The translations under genes were made by a program, and so were the position numbers. A DNA stretch of 14,169 nucleotides from Sphaerochaeta sp. (lineage in GTDB: Bacteria; Spirochaetota; Spirochaetia; Sphaerochaetales; Sphaerochaetaceae). The stretch is taken from positions 1 to 14,169 of the forward strand of contig JALOBD010000050.1 of the NCBI GenBank assembly GCA_023228445.1, in the 5' to 3' direction. Of the stretch, positions 12,897 through 14,169 are shown piece after piece. Each line of letters opens with the position of its first letter. The stretch's first letter is position 1. Below the pieces are notes generated by a model. It ran no database searches. It was not told the DNA's origin and saw nothing but the letters and a program-made list of their open reading frames with translations.

Positions 12897-14169
12897 TCAT
12901 CCAATGGCCCCTTCCAGCTCCAAGGCCACCAGCCGGTTCATCTCCACGGCGTACTCGAGCGGCAGGGCCTTGGTCACCGGTTCGACGAAGCCGCGCACGA
13001 TCATGGCCTTGGCTTCCCCCTCACTCAACCCCCGACTCATGAGGTAGTAGATGGAAGACTCGCTGATGCGCCCGATCTTGGCCTCGTGGCCGATATCCAC
13101 CTGGTCGGTGCGGATATCCATCGCCGGGATGGTATCGGAGCGGGAGTGGTCGTCCAGCATCAGCGCTTCACAGATGACGCTGGACTTTGAGCCGATGGCC
13201 TGCCGCTGTACCGTCACCGAGGTGCGGGTGGTCGCCGTGCCACCCGCCTTGGCAATGGACTTGGAGGACATGGTGGAGCTGGTATTGGGCGCACCATGGA
13301 CCACCTTGCTGCCGGTGTCCAGGCTCTGGTGTTCACCGGCGAAGCTGACGCCGATGTATTCACTCTTCGCCCCCTCGCCCTTGAGGATGCTGCTGGGGTA
13401 CAGCATGGTGATGTGGGAGCCGAAGGTACCGGAAATCCACTCGATGGACCCATCCTTCTCCACCAGTGCCCGTTTGGAGTTGAGGTTGAGCATGTTCTTC
13501 GACCAATTCTCGATGGTGGAGTAGCGCAGGGTGGCACCTTCGTTGACATAGAGCTCCACACCCCCTGCGTGGAGGTTCAAGACGTTGTACCGTGGTGCGG
13601 AGCACCCTTCGATGAAGTGGAGTTTCGATCCCTTTGCGCAGATGATGAGGGTGTGCTCGAACTGCCCGGCCCCCGGTGCGTTGAGGCGGAAGTACGACTG
13701 CAGCGGCAGCTCGACCTCGACGCCCTCGGGCACGTACACAAAGGAGCCTCCCGACCACACTGCACCGTGGAGGGCCATGAACTTGTGCTCGTCGGGGAGC
13801 AGCAGCTTCATGAAGTGGGCTTTGACCAGGTCCTCGTGTTCCCGCAAGGCGGTCTGCATGTCGGTATAGATGACCCCCTGAGCGCGCATCTGCTCCTTCA
13901 CGTTGTGGTAGACCACCTCAGAATCATACTGGGCTCCCACTCCGCCGAGGACCTCCTGCTCTGCCTTGGGGATCCCGAGGCGGTCAAAGGTAGTGCGGAT
14001 ATCGTCGGGCAGCATCTTCCAGTCATCGGTCATGTCGGCCTTGGGCTGTACATAGGTGACGATCTGATCCATGTCCAGCTCCGCCAGGGAGGGGCCCCAC
14101 ACCGGCATCGCGATCTCGTTGAACAAGCCAAAGCTTCTCAGGCGCACGTCGAGCATCCACCCAGGCTCC
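12897..14169 (-). CDS. sufB: SufB, Fe-S cluster scaffold subunit (5' end outside window)
   Basis: 423 residues are visible. The frame stays open to the right edge with E-P-G-W before the first internal methionine, matching the EPxWMLDxRL motif near the SufB N-terminus, so about 40-50 residues are missing. Counting from that methionine, conserved blocks are YVPEGVEVELPLQSYFR, GCSAPRYN (C185), TIENWSKNMLNLNSKRA, and ICEALMLDDHSRSDTIPAMD. C329 lies 90 residues from the C-terminus, as does the essential C405 of E. coli SufB, and E358 sits where its E434 would be. SufB is the main scaffold for the nascent cluster. It is the first suf gene visible. sufC, required for the complex, is not in the window and probably lies upstream. 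Confidence 0.95.
   Translation of the reverse strand, partial: EPGWMLDVRLRSFGLFNEIAMPVWGPSLAELDMDQIVTYVQPKADMTDDWKMLPDDIRTTFDRLGIPKAEQEVLGGVGAQYDSEVVYHNVKEQMRAQGVIYTDMQTALREHEDLVKAHFMKLLLPDEHKFMALHGAVWSGGSFVYVPEGVEVELPLQSYFRLNAPGAGQFEHTLIICAKGSKLHFIEGCSAPRYNVLNLHAGGVELYVNEGATLRYSTIENWSKNMLNLNSKRALVEKDGSIEWISGTFGSHITMLYPSSILKGEGAKSEYIGVSFAGEHQSLDTGSKVVHGAPNTSSTMSSKSIAKAGGTATTRTSVTVQRQAIGSKSSVICEALMLDDHSRSDTIPAMDIRTDQVDIGHEAKIGRISESSIYYLMSRGLSEGEAKAMIVRGFVEPVTKALPLEYAVEMNRLVALELEGAIG

Overview
The window is about 14 kb of bacterial DNA. Genes are GC-rich and the gaps between them are AT-rich. No rRNA, tRNA, transposase or CRISPR array is visible. The solute-binding protein's N-terminus (...SASAFA-MGVAEPAAK), the relaxed lipobox of the first gene and the gene set suggest a free-living anaerobe of the Spirochaetota, possibly Sphaerochaetaceae. 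That placement is an inference from general family knowledge, not from a search.

Left region (1-2009). A 488-bp stretch without a convincing protein gene carries a perfect 23-bp palindrome (31-53), a near-consensus plus-strand promoter (142-170), several stem-loops and a possible small-RNA terminator. It is followed by two genes of unknown function: a minus-strand predicted lipoprotein (489-1025) and a plus-strand membrane-anchored or lipoprotein gene (1440-1931). They diverge from a 414-bp AT-rich gap in which the inverted repeat TAGTA-N3-TACTA occurs twice, once near each gene's likely promoter. A small Cys-x2-Cys reading frame (1300-1473) precedes the plus-strand gene but has no good start of its own.

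Central region (2010-9951, all minus strand, transcribed right to left). This is a complete peptide/nickel-type (Opp/Dpp) ABC importer operon: binding protein, permease B, permease C, ATPase D, ATPase F, then a 64-residue membrane protein and a DUF454 (YbaN-like) membrane protein. Two core subunits are unusual. Permease C carries an extracytoplasmic insert of about 265 residues made of seven ~40-residue RCC1-like repeats, enough for a complete seven-bladed beta-propeller. ATPase F carries about 190 extra residues, rich in charged helix and coiled coil, between Walker A and the Q-loop. A large hairpin pair lies between the binding-protein gene and the permease genes and may set their relative expression.

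Right region (10166-14169, minus strand). This is a SUF iron-sulfur cluster assembly operon in the order sufB (cut by the window edge), sufD, sufS, sufU. Spacings are tight or overlapping, and each internal gene has a GGGAGG-type ribosome binding site. SufS and SufU mobilise cysteine sulfur, and SufB and SufD form the scaffold. sufC is not in the window and probably lies just beyond the right edge. A weak terminator for this operon overlaps the likely promoter of the transporter operon.
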